From assembly GCF_021738965.1 (NCBI RefSeq), contig NZ_JAKKOQ010000012.1, positions 153,701 to 217,700 of the forward strand: a stretch of 64,000 nucleotides of DNA, read 5' to 3'. The stretch comes from Gordonia zhenghanii (GTDB lineage Bacteria; Actinomycetota; Actinomycetes; Mycobacteriales; Mycobacteriaceae). Below are positions 49,116-56,875 of this stretch, piece after piece (position 1 is the first letter of the stretch; each line of letters opens with the position of its first letter). Made by a program: the position numbers and the translations under genes. The notes beneath the pieces are model-generated. The model made no database searches. It had not been told where the DNA came from and was given only the letters and a program-made list of their open reading frames with translations.

Positions 49116-49961
49116 ATGACTCAGCGACTGGTCGCGACCGCGAGTGGGACTCGAATCAGTGTGCGAGAAGTGGGCGAGGGTCCGCCGGTGCTCTTCATTC
49201 ACGGGTGGAGCCTGTCCGGCGAGGTGTGGGACCGCCAGTTGCGGATCGTCGCCGAAGCCGGGCATCGTGCGATCGCGATGGATCAGCGCGGACACGGAGA
49301 CTCGGACGCGCCGCTCTCGGGATACGACATCACCGACCTGACCGAGGATGCGATCGGCGTGCTCGACGCCCTGGACATCTCGTCCGCCGTCGTCGTCGGA
49401 TGGTCGCTCGGCGGCATGGTCGCACTGCGCGCCGCGCATGATCACCCCGACCGAGTCGATGCCGTCGTGATGGTGGCCTCGAACGGCGTCGCGGCCTCGC
49501 GAACGGAGTCGTTTCCCTTCGGTGTGCCAGCGGACGGTCCGCTTGAGCAGATCCTCGCCGCCGAGCATGCGAATCGAATCCTGTTGCGGCGTAAGGCTGT
49601 CGGCGATCCGTTCAAAGAGCCTCCCGCACCTGCGGTTCTGGACTGGCTCCATCGGGTCTCGCTGCAGACGCCGAGTTGGGCGGGGCGTGCCGCGATGCGG
49701 ACGTTGATGTGCACCGATCAGACCCACGTGCTCGACGGACTGTCAGTTCCGGTCACGGCCCTCGTCGGCGTCGCCGACCCGGCGTTGTCGCTGCGCGGCG
49801 CTCGGTGGGTCGCGGACCGCCTAGGCAGTCGACTCGTGGAGTTCGACTGCGGGCACTATCCGATGCTCGAGTGTGCGGACGACTTCGACAGCGAGTTGCT
49901 CGCCGCAGTCACGGGGCGCGTAGCAATCACGGGGCGAACTGCCGTCACTGTTCAGACGTAG
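49116..49961 (+). CDS. Alpha/beta hydrolase
   Basis: 281 residues from ATG 49116 with a GAAGGAGAAGGA ribosome site. The core is VLFIHGWSLSGEVWDRQL, the Ser elbow VVGWSLGGMVAL, Asp in LVGVADPALSLRG and His in FDCGHYPMLE. This is a complete esterase/lactonase-type triad similar to haloperoxidase-like hydrolases. The last 15 residues are short Val-Thr-Gly repeats (VTGRVAITGRTAVTVQ) encoded by a degenerate tandem repeat. The end of the gene contains the operator-like motif that precedes the next gene. Confidence 0.87.
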   Translation: MTQRLVATASGTRISVREVGEGPPVLFIHGWSLSGEVWDRQLRIVAEAGHRAIAMDQRGHGDSDAPLSGYDITDLTEDAIGVLDALDISSAVVVGWSLGGMVALRAAHDHPDRVDAVVMVASNGVAASRTESFPFGVPADGPLEQILAAEHANRILLRRKAVGDPFKEPPAPAVLDWLHRVSLQTPSWAGRAAMRTLMCTDQTHVLDGLSVPVTALVGVADPALSLRGARWVADRLGSRLVEFDCGHYPMLECADDFDSELLAAVTGRVAITGRTAVTVQT

Positions 49962-49989
49962 TGTCTTTACATCGTGTAAGATCGGGCGA
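49949..49989 (+). promoter_or_regulatory. Autoregulatory promoter of the tandem TetR gene
   Basis: The motif TTCAGACGTAGTGTC (49951-49965) overlaps the hydrolase stop. A TAAGAT -10 box (49977-49982) is followed by seven bases and the ATG at 49990, so the transcript is probably leaderless. The motif covers the place of the -35 element. Confidence 0.6.
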
Positions 49990-51303
49990 ATGACTCAGCG
50001 GTCCTTTGCCCGGCGTCGGCCACGTGAATTCGACGGTACGACGACGGCTGAGCAGGCCGTCTTCGACGCGACGGAGCGGCTTCTCGCGGACACGTCGCTG
50101 CAGGATCTGACTGTCGCGCAGATACTGCCTGTCGCTGGACTCTCCCGTGCCAATTTCTACCACTACTTCGCGAGTAAACACGACGTCCTCGTCGCACTCG
50201 TGGCACGGATCTTCGACCAGTCGTACGGTGGCGAGGCTCCGTGGTCGAGTTCCCCGGGGCGCGATCGTGCCCGTCAGATGGGGCTGTCGCTCGCGAGCAC
50301 TCTGGAGATGTGGTCTCAACACGGCGCGGTGATCGGCGCCGTCATCGAGCATATGCACAGCCAACCCGCAGTCGGTGCTGCGTGGCAGAAGACGTTCGCG
50401 CGCTTCGTCGACACCGTCGCCGGGCAGATCCGGTACGAACGGGAGGCCGGTCGAGCGCCGGACGGGGCGCCGGCCGAGATGGTCGCGTCCCTACTCGTCG
50501 GAGCCGTCGAGCGGACGTTCTACGTGAGTACCAGGGGGCTGGATCCTCGGTTGCCTGCAGTGGAGGACATCGCAGACTCGCTACGGGCACTCAACGAAGC
50601 GGCCATCTACGGCGGTCGTGTCGCGACTGACGCGGCCGACGCGGACCCGGCGGCGAGCCAGATCTCGGTCGACCTGCCCGCGTCCACCACCGCCGACGAC
50701 GAACTCGAGTCCGAGACGCCTCAGGCGATTCTGAAGGCGATGCGCGAGCTACTGGTGGACTGCACACTCGCGGAACTCAGCGTCGCGAAGGTCCTGGCGA
50801 AGGCCGGGACATCTCGCGCGTCGTTCTACTTCTACTTCCGAAGTAAGGAAGATGCGTTCGTGGCGCTGTTCCGGCATGCGGCGGTCGACGTCGTCGCGGG
50901 CCTGCGCGGCCTCGTGGACATCGACCGCTCCGATCCGGAGGCAATGAGCGAACTGGTTGTGCAGTGGCTCAGCTTAGAAGGCTTCACCGGTCCGATCATC
51001 CGGAATGCCGTGCACGAATGGCCGCGCCTGCCCGAGTTGCGGGACGAGTACCTGACTGCGATGACTGCCATGGAGACGACACTCGAAGCGGTCATCGAGA
51101 CCGACCGTGCCCGAGGACTGGCGCCAGAGGGCCCGCCCGCGCGGCAGTTCGCGGCGACACTGCTCTGGGCGGTCGAGCGAGCGGTCGCCGGATCGCTCGC
51201 GAGGGAGGATCATCTCGAGGATCTCCAAGCGGTGATCGGGATGGTCGGCACTGTTCTGTTCGCGTCGATCTACGGGCGGCGGGCGGAGCGAGTCGGCTCC
51301 TGA
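49990..51303 (+). CDS. Tandem TetR regulator: two TetR domains in one polypeptide
   Basis: 437 residues from ATG 49990. Residues about 15-75 form one TetR DNA-binding domain (QDLTVAQILPVAGLSRANFYHYFASKHDVL), followed by a helical ligand-type domain to about 205. After a Ser/Asp-rich linker a second complete TetR unit begins near residue 240 (LAELSVAKVLAKAGTSRASFYFYFRSKEDAF), again with a C-terminal helical domain. Usual TetR proteins are about 200 residues and bind as homodimers; here one chain carries both halves and could act as an internal dimer or as a tetravalent binder of asymmetric sites. A matching motif precedes its own gene and three other promoters (38518, 48304, 52325). Confidence 0.9.
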   Translation: MTQRSFARRRPREFDGTTTAEQAVFDATERLLADTSLQDLTVAQILPVAGLSRANFYHYFASKHDVLVALVARIFDQSYGGEAPWSSSPGRDRARQMGLSLASTLEMWSQHGAVIGAVIEHMHSQPAVGAAWQKTFARFVDTVAGQIRYEREAGRAPDGAPAEMVASLLVGAVERTFYVSTRGLDPRLPAVEDIADSLRALNEAAIYGGRVATDAADADPAASQISVDLPASTTADDELESETPQAILKAMRELLVDCTLAELSVAKVLAKAGTSRASFYFYFRSKEDAFVALFRHAAVDVVAGLRGLVDIDRSDPEAMSELVVQWLSLEGFTGPIIRNAVHEWPRLPELRDEYLTAMTAMETTLEAVIETDRARGLAPEGPPARQFAATLLWAVERAVAGSLAREDHLEDLQAVIGMVGTVLFASIYGRRAERVGS

Positions 51304-51324
51304 TCCCCGGCCGGGTGCGCGTGG

Positions 51325-52137
51325 CTATCGACCAGTGAACGTCGGAGCTCTGCGCTCGGCGAATGCCGCCACGCCTTCCCTGAAGTCCGCGGCGTCGACG
51401 AGTGCGCTCTGGCCTGCGACCTCGGCTTCGAACGTGGCATCGAGCCTGCCGAGAAGCGCAGTGTTCAAGCTCTGTTTAGTCGCAGCGAATGCGCCAGTCG
51501 GACCTGAGGCGAGCGTCTCCGCGAGTGTGCTCGCTCGCTCGATCAGGCCGTTGTCTGGGACGACCTCGTCGACCATTCCCCACAATTGGGCGGTCGTCGC
51601 GTCGACCTTGGTCCCGAGCATCGCCATCCGGGTGGCTCTTCCGATCCCGATCCGCGCCCCGATCAGGAGCGAGGCACCTGCGTCGAGCGTGAGCCCGACT
51701 TTGGCGAACGCGAGCGAGAACCACGCGCCTTCCGCGGCGACGACTTGATCGCAGGCCATCGCCAATGCGCAGCCGAGACCGATGGCGGATCCGTTGACAG
51801 CGGCGACCACTGGTTTGTCCATTGTCCGCAGCGTGCGGATGGTCGGGTTGTACCTCATCCGGAGTTCTTCCTCGGTCCGAGGCGCGAGTCTCGTGTCGGG
51901 TCTGAGGTCGTCCAACGAGAGGTCGGCGCCTGCCGAGAACGCGCGTCCGCGGCCGGTCAGTACGACGCACCGTACGGAGTCGTCACGAGCCGCGGCGTCG
52001 ACCGCGGTGCGGAGTTCCTCCTGCAGTTGCGTATCGAAGGTGTTGAGAGCCTCGGGACGGTCCAGAGTCAGGTGTCGAGCAGCTCCTGACTGCGAGACTT
52101 CGAGCACCTCGGTATGCGAGATCGATTCGGAGAGCAT
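51325..52137 (-). CDS. Enoyl-CoA hydratase/isomerase
   Basis: 270 residues from ATG 52137 (MLSESISHTEVLEV); ATG 52155 overlaps the promoter. Crotonase motifs: LDRPEALNTFD, GRGRAFSAGADLSLDDL, NGSAIGLGCALAMACD and FSLAFAKVGLTLDAGASLLI. The two catalytic Glu positions read Ala-Lys-Val-Gly and Asp-Ala-Gly, so the first Glu is missing and the second is Asp, as in 2,3-dehydroadipyl- or isomerase-like members. It is convergent with the tandem TetR gene. Confidence 0.87.
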   Translation of the reverse strand: MLSESISHTEVLEVSQSGAARHLTLDRPEALNTFDTQLQEELRTAVDAAARDDSVRCVVLTGRGRAFSAGADLSLDDLRPDTRLAPRTEEELRMRYNPTIRTLRTMDKPVVAAVNGSAIGLGCALAMACDQVVAAEGAWFSLAFAKVGLTLDAGASLLIGARIGIGRATRMAMLGTKVDATTAQLWGMVDEVVPDNGLIERASTLAETLASGPTGAFAATKQSLNTALLGRLDATFEAEVAGQSALVDAADFREGVAAFAERRAPTFTGR

Positions 52138-52143
52138 TCCTCG

Positions 52144-52167
52144 ACAATAGTCCATACAAAATGTATG
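52144..52167 (-). promoter_or_regulatory. Leaderless promoter and palindrome before hydratase
   Basis: On the minus strand TATTGT (52149-52144) sits six bases before the ATG at 52137. Just upstream is the inverted repeat CATAC-N5-GTATG (52153-52167), in the place of a repressor site. Confidence 0.5.
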
Positions 52168-52205
52168 TACGTGTTGTTCGACTAGCTCACGGGTGTCGAC
52201 TGAGG

Positions 52206-52255
52206 GCTGCTGACAAAGAACGCTTGACGTCTCATGTAAACCTATCTACTGTAGG
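52206..52255 (+). promoter_or_regulatory. Distal promoter module before ALDH, copy of the SDR-P450 promoter
   Basis: TTGACG (52224-52229), 17 bases and TACTGT (52247-52252). The 32 bases 52206-52237 match 11024-11055 at 28 positions. The inverted repeat CCTA-N7-TAGG (52241-52255) overlaps the -10 box and, with AAA in front, matches 13733-13750. Confidence 0.5.
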
Positions 52256-52320
52256 CACACGTTGGTGTTGTGGATCACATGGCGCTGATTGGTGATGTGG
52301 ATCGTTGAGTATAACCGCTA

Positions 52321-52354
52321 GTGATTGACATCACGTCTGAACACTATGTATGCT
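52321..52354 (+). promoter_or_regulatory. Proximal ALDH promoter with tandem-TetR operator
   Basis: TTGACA (52325-52330), 18 bases, TATGCT (52349-52354), a near-consensus SigA promoter. The reverse complement of 52321-52343 matches 38516-38538 in 22 of 23 bases. The operator covers the -35 box and most of the spacer, a classic repressor position. The ALDH start is 87 bases downstream. Confidence 0.65.
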
Positions 52355-52440
52355 CAGCCCGTTCACCGATACGGCGTCGGAACGCAGACCGATCGTCTCG
52401 GAGGACCTGTGCCCAATTTCGTTCGACCCAGGAGTTTCCG

Positions 52441-53829
52441 ATGAGCGTTACCGAGATCGCAACGGCAAGAACATCGTCCGTCGGTGACGAGGTCGGCATC
52501 GCCCGCCAGGCGTTTCGGGACGGTCGCACCCGTTCGTTCGCGTGGCGTCAGGCTCAGTTGCAGGGCCTCCTCCGATTCATCGACGAATGTGAGGGCGACA
52601 TCGTCACAGCGATCGAATCCGACCTCGGCCGCGGAGCGATGGCATCGTTCATGGCAGACGTCGGGCCGGTCCGCCACGAGATCCGACACACGCTCGCCAA
52701 GCTGAACACGTGGATGCAGCCGACCTCGGTGCCGATCAGCGCGGCGACCGCGCCCGGCAAGGCGTTCACGGTGCCTGAGCCTCGAGGCGTCGTCCTCGTC
52801 CTCGGAACATGGAACTTTCCGCTACTGCTTACTCTCCAGCCGCTCGTCAGCGCGCTGGCAGCAGGCAACACCGCAGTCGTCAAGCCGTCCGACCTCGCCG
52901 ACGCGACCGGACGGGTCCTCGCCGAGAAGCTCCCGCGTTACATCGACGGGGATGCGGTCCGGGTGGTGCTCGGCGACGGCATGACGAACCGGGAGCTTCT
53001 GACCCACCGCTTCGACCACACCTTCTTCACCGGCTCCACGAAGGTCGGAAAGGCCGTCATGGAGGCTAGCGCGAAGTACCTCACCCCGGTGACCTTGGAA
53101 CTGGGTGGAAAGAGCCCGGTGATCGTCGCGGCCGACGCCGACATCGAGGTCGCTGCTCGGCGCATTGCGTGGGCCAAGTCGATCAATGCGGGGCAGACGT
53201 GCATCGCCCCCGACTACGTCCTGGTCGAGGAGTCGGTGCGTCCGAGACTAGTGTCGCGACTTCTGGAAGAGCTGCCTGCGCAGGCAGCCGCCGACACGAC
53301 CCACATCGTCAATCGGCACCATCTGGACCGGCTCGCGGGCCTACTGCAGACCAACGGCGGCGAGACTTTCGGCGGTGCCGTAGACGAGAGCGCGCTGTCG
53401 ATTGCGCCGGCTCTGGTCACCGACCCGGACCTCGACTCCGAACTCATGACCGAGGAGATCTTCGGTCCGATCCTGCCGTTGATCAGCGTCCCGTCGATCG
53501 CGGACGCCGTCGAATTCATCAACGAGCGACCCAAACCGCTCGCTCTGTACCTGTTCACCGAATCTCGCGGGGTCGAAGAGACGGTCATCGGGCAGACCTC
53601 GTCCGGAGTGGTCGGCGTGAATCATCTCCTCTATCAGCTTCTTGTCCCGGAACTGCCGTTCGGCGGCGTCGGCGACTCAGGACTCGGCCGTTACCACGGC
53701 AAGCACGGCTTCGACACGTTCAGCCACCACAAGGCGGTACTGCGCAAGCCGACTCGACCGGACGTCTCCGTCGCGTATCCGCCCTACGGGTCGGCGATGC
53801 GCCGAGTACTCCGCAAATTGATGGGCTGA
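52441..53829 (+). CDS. Aldehyde dehydrogenase (fatty/coniferyl aldehyde type)
   Basis: 462 residues from ATG 52441. It belongs to the short, class 3-like ALDHs: GTWNFPLLLTLQPL, VVKPSDLA, FTGSTKVGKAVM, LELGGKSPVIV, nucleophilic Cys in NAGQTCIAPDYVL and the C-terminal PFGGVGDSGLGRYHGKHGFDTFSHHKAV, which is characteristic of membrane-associated fatty aldehyde and coniferyl aldehyde dehydrogenases. It probably oxidises a hydrophobic aldehyde. It is the last gene before the mce operon on the same strand; only 129 bases separate them, so read-through into yrbEA is possible. Confidence 0.9.
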   Translation: MSVTEIATARTSSVGDEVGIARQAFRDGRTRSFAWRQAQLQGLLRFIDECEGDIVTAIESDLGRGAMASFMADVGPVRHEIRHTLAKLNTWMQPTSVPISAATAPGKAFTVPEPRGVVLVLGTWNFPLLLTLQPLVSALAAGNTAVVKPSDLADATGRVLAEKLPRYIDGDAVRVVLGDGMTNRELLTHRFDHTFFTGSTKVGKAVMEASAKYLTPVTLELGGKSPVIVAADADIEVAARRIAWAKSINAGQTCIAPDYVLVEESVRPRLVSRLLEELPAQAAADTTHIVNRHHLDRLAGLLQTNGGETFGGAVDESALSIAPALVTDPDLDSELMTEEIFGPILPLISVPSIADAVEFINERPKPLALYLFTESRGVEETVIGQTSSGVVGVNHLLYQLLVPELPFGGVGDSGLGRYHGKHGFDTFSHHKAVLRKPTRPDVSVAYPPYGSAMRRVLRKLMG

Positions 53830-53958
53830 CCGGCCCCGATCAGTAAGAAACGCCGTCGACCTGGTGGTCGCCGGTGAGAACGGCGGGTGCACCGGCGCCT
53901 GACGACCGAAGAAGTCTCCGAATGAGTTCGACGTTTCGGAACCACGAGAGAGGTGACG

Positions 53959-54855
53959 ATGAGCGCAACGACGCTCCAGCCTGACGGCGTGCGCAGCCCG
54001 CGAAGTCGGGTGCATATGCGTGATCGAGTACAGGCTCTGATCAGGGGAGTGGGCAAGTTCCTCACCGGTTTCGTCGGCCGGGTCACGCAGAGCATCGACA
54101 CTATCGGCCGATCGGCGGGGCTGGCCGGTGAGATGGTGCGCTTCACCGTCACCGATTCGTTGTCGCTGAAGCTCGCGGGCAGCGAGGTGATCGACCAGAT
54201 ATGGAAGTTGTTCAAGGTCACCGCACTGCCTGCACTGTTGATGGCGGTCCCGATCGGCGCCGAAGTCTCCGTGCAGGTCGGCGGCGTCATGGACCAAGTC
54301 GGAGCCAACTCGCTCGCTGGCGCAGCGAGCGGCCTCGGAGTTGTGAGCCAAGGGGCGCCGATGGCCGCCGGGCTCCTGATGAGTGGTGCTGCCGCGTCGG
54401 CGATCGCGTCCGATCTCGGTTCTCGGTCGATTCGTGAGGAGATCGAGGCCATGCGGGTGATGGGCGTCAATCCGGTGCAACGTTTGATAGTTCCCCGGTT
54501 TCTCGCGATGCTCGCCATCGCGCCGGCCCTCTGCGTGATGATCATCGCGTCCGGCGTGGGTGCGGGTCTGGCGATCTCCGCCAACGTGAACAACGTGGTG
54601 CCCGCCAGCTTCTGGCAGTCGTTCGGTGCGTTCGCGACTCCGGTCGATCTGGCCTTCTCGGTGTTCAAGGCAGTGTTGTTCGCCTTCATCGTCGTCGTGA
54701 TCGCGAGCCTGCGAGGGCTCGAGGCGAAAGGCGGACCGAAGGGCGTCGCCAACGCCGTGAACGCCTCGGTGGTGCTCAGCGTCTTCTGCATCTTTATGAC
54801 GAACCTCGCGGTGAGTCAGGTGCAGACGATGTTCTTCCCGGCAAGGCTGGCGTGA
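53959..54855 (+). CDS. yrbEA: YrbE-type permease A of the Mce transporter
   Basis: 298 residues from ATG 53959 with GAGAGGTG upstream; GTG 53953 is possible. The MlaE/YrbE permease family is shown by the conserved cytoplasmic loop SIREEIEAMRVMGVNPVQRLIVPR and five or so hydrophobic segments. The first 55 residues before the membrane domain are longer than in mycobacterial YrbE4A. It forms, with YrbEB, the membrane channel pair of an ABC-type lipid importer energised by MceG. The 129-base gap upstream (53830-53958) holds no promoter that I can support. Confidence 0.93.
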   Translation: MSATTLQPDGVRSPRSRVHMRDRVQALIRGVGKFLTGFVGRVTQSIDTIGRSAGLAGEMVRFTVTDSLSLKLAGSEVIDQIWKLFKVTALPALLMAVPIGAEVSVQVGGVMDQVGANSLAGAASGLGVVSQGAPMAAGLLMSGAAASAIASDLGSRSIREEIEAMRVMGVNPVQRLIVPRFLAMLAIAPALCVMIIASGVGAGLAISANVNNVVPASFWQSFGAFATPVDLAFSVFKAVLFAFIVVVIASLRGLEAKGGPKGVANAVNASVVLSVFCIFMTNLAVSQVQTMFFPARLA

Positions 54856-54859
54856 CGAC

Positions 54860-55741
54860 ATGACACAGAACGAGATGCGCGCTCATAGCGTTGCGGCCCC
54901 CGGAGGAATCCTCGTCCGGATCGGTCGGGGTATCAGAGGCAAGATCGCCGGCGCCATCGCCGAACTCGGGCAGATCGCGGTGTTCGTGTGGAAGACGATC
55001 GTCCTGCTGCCGACCACGATCCGCCAGTACCGCAAGCAGACCCTCAAGACCATGAACGACATGGCATGGGGCAGCGGGTCGGTGATCGTCGACGGCGGCG
55101 TGGTCAGTCTGCTGTTCTTCCTCGGCATCGCAGTCGGAGCCGTGGTGGCGATCATGGCCTTTATGGCGTTCGACCTGTTGGGCTTCGGTCCGTTGACCGG
55201 GATCATCGGATCATTCGGCAATATCCGCGTGGTGGCTCCGATCATCACCGGTATCGGATTCGCCGCCCAGGCGGGGTGTCGGATGACGGCGGAGATCGGC
55301 GCCATGCGCATCTCTGAAGAGATCGACGCGACGGAGACGATGGGCCTGCGCGCCATCCCGTTCGTCGTCGGCACCCGACTCGTCGGCGGCATGCTCGTGG
55401 TCCTTCCGAGCTACGTGATGGCCTTGGTGGTCAGCTTCATCACGGGAGGACTCATCGTCAAGGTCTTCCACGAACAACCGGCGGGGACCTACGATCACTA
55501 CTTCGCTCAGTTCGTGACCTGGCAAGACCTGCTGGCGTCGATTGCGAAAGCCCTCATCTTCTGTGCGATCGTCACGATGATCCACTGCTACTACGGTTAC
55601 TTCGCCAGTGGCGGTCCTGCCGGGGTCGGTGCGGCGTCCGGACGTGCGATTCGAGCGTCCCTCGTGGCGATCGTCGTCCTGAACTTCCTCATGACCGTGG
55701 TCATCTGGGGTCTCAATCCACCGCTTCCGTTTAGGGGTTGA
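54860..55741 (+). CDS. yrbEB: YrbE-type permease B of the Mce transporter
   Basis: 293 residues from ATG 54860, four bases after yrbEA. It has the YrbE loop RISEEIDATETMGLRAIPFVVGTRL, longer than the one in YrbEA but with the same EE-x-(D/E)-A core that contacts the ATPase, and about five membrane segments. The order yrbEA-yrbEB-mceA-F is the universal actinobacterial mce arrangement. Confidence 0.93.
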   Translation: MTQNEMRAHSVAAPGGILVRIGRGIRGKIAGAIAELGQIAVFVWKTIVLLPTTIRQYRKQTLKTMNDMAWGSGSVIVDGGVVSLLFFLGIAVGAVVAIMAFMAFDLLGFGPLTGIIGSFGNIRVVAPIITGIGFAAQAGCRMTAEIGAMRISEEIDATETMGLRAIPFVVGTRLVGGMLVVLPSYVMALVVSFITGGLIVKVFHEQPAGTYDHYFAQFVTWQDLLASIAKALIFCAIVTMIHCYYGYFASGGPAGVGAASGRAIRASLVAIVVLNFLMTVVIWGLNPPLPFRG

Positions 55742-55742
55742 C

Positions 55743-56873
55743 ATGGCCAAATCAATGCATCAAGACTTCGTCCGAGGAAGCGTCGGAAATCAGACCAGGA
55801 CCCTGGTGACTGCGGGCTCCACAGCGATCATCGTCATCGTGCTGGCCCTCATCGTGACCGCGGTCGTCTACCCGAAGGCGACCGAACCGTCCGGCACCGA
55901 GGTGCACCTGGTGTTGCCTGCCAGCGGCCCGGGCCTGAAGGAGAAGAGCAAGGTATTGCTCCGCGGCGCCGAAGTGGGTGTCGTCACGTCGATCGACTCC
56001 ACCGACCCCTATTCGGTCCAGGTCGACATCGCGCTCGACGAAGCGGCCGCAGCGACCCTGACCGATACGTTCGACGTCGACTTCCGGCCGGCGAACTACT
56101 TCGGTACGACTGCCGTCAACCTGATCGCGAAGCCCGGCGGGGGATCGATCAGTGACGGTGAGACGATCGCGCGTGACTCCGCCCCTGATTTCACGATGTC
56201 GACCATGCTCGAGCACGGATCGATCGTGGTGGACGGCAGCCTGACCCGGGACGTCATCAGCAGCCTGAACAAGGTCACTAAGTACGCATCCGGTCTCTCG
56301 CCGCTGATCGAGACGATGATCGTCGTCAGCGACAACGTGTCCCGCACCCAGAAGCAGCTGCCCAGCACCCTGCTCGGCAAGTTGAACGACATCACTGCGG
56401 TGTTCCCGAACGCAAACGTCGAGGCCCTCGGTGCATTGGACGCGATCACCAACGCGCAGTTCAACCGGATGCCGGACGGGTCTCGCGGGGCCGACAAGGC
56501 CTACCACGACCTGATGAACCGGTCGCTGACCGTGGCGTCCGACGGTCTGTTCGGTGCGATCGGCACTCTGCTGGCATCGCACGCGACTGAACTCACACCG
56601 GTCGTCACGTCGATCAAATACTTGGCCGACGAGGTTCCGGGAGTCATGGGCGACGCGTCGAACATGACGAAGCTCCAGAAGGCTGTCGAAGGCCTGGAGC
56701 GGAGCTTCAAGGGGCCGAAGGGCAAGCAGACGCTCCAGCTGCGGATTCTCCTCGACTCGGTGCCGGGCCTCTCACAGACCATGACAGCGATGGGAGTCAA
56801 ACCGGGCGCGACGTCGCAACCCGACAAGAACTCCCGGCCGAGTGATCGGCCGACGAAGAAGAAGGAGAACTGA
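55743..56873 (+). CDS. mceA: Mce family protein A
   Basis: 376 residues from ATG 55743, one base after yrbEB. One N-terminal membrane segment (VTAGSTAIIVIVLALIVTAVVY) is followed by the MlaD/MCE domain (TEVHLVLPASGPGLKEKSKVLLRGAEVGVVTSI) and a long helical region, ending in a charged Lys-rich tail. MCE proteins assemble as a heterohexamer whose rings and helical needle carry lipids across the cell envelope. Substrate class cannot be assigned from the sequence. Confidence 0.92.
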   Translation: MAKSMHQDFVRGSVGNQTRTLVTAGSTAIIVIVLALIVTAVVYPKATEPSGTEVHLVLPASGPGLKEKSKVLLRGAEVGVVTSIDSTDPYSVQVDIALDEAAAATLTDTFDVDFRPANYFGTTAVNLIAKPGGGSISDGETIARDSAPDFTMSTMLEHGSIVVDGSLTRDVISSLNKVTKYASGLSPLIETMIVVSDNVSRTQKQLPSTLLGKLNDITAVFPNANVEALGALDAITNAQFNRMPDGSRGADKAYHDLMNRSLTVASDGLFGAIGTLLASHATELTPVVTSIKYLADEVPGVMGDASNMTKLQKAVEGLERSFKGPKGKQTLQLRILLDSVPGLSQTMTAMGVKPGATSQPDKNSRPSDRPTKKKEN

Positions 56874-56875
56874 CT

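Noticed and set aside
8752..53829. KstR- or KstR2-controlled cholesterol degradation locus
   Set aside because: I did not find the known KstR palindromes at these promoters, and the signature ring-degradation genes are absent.
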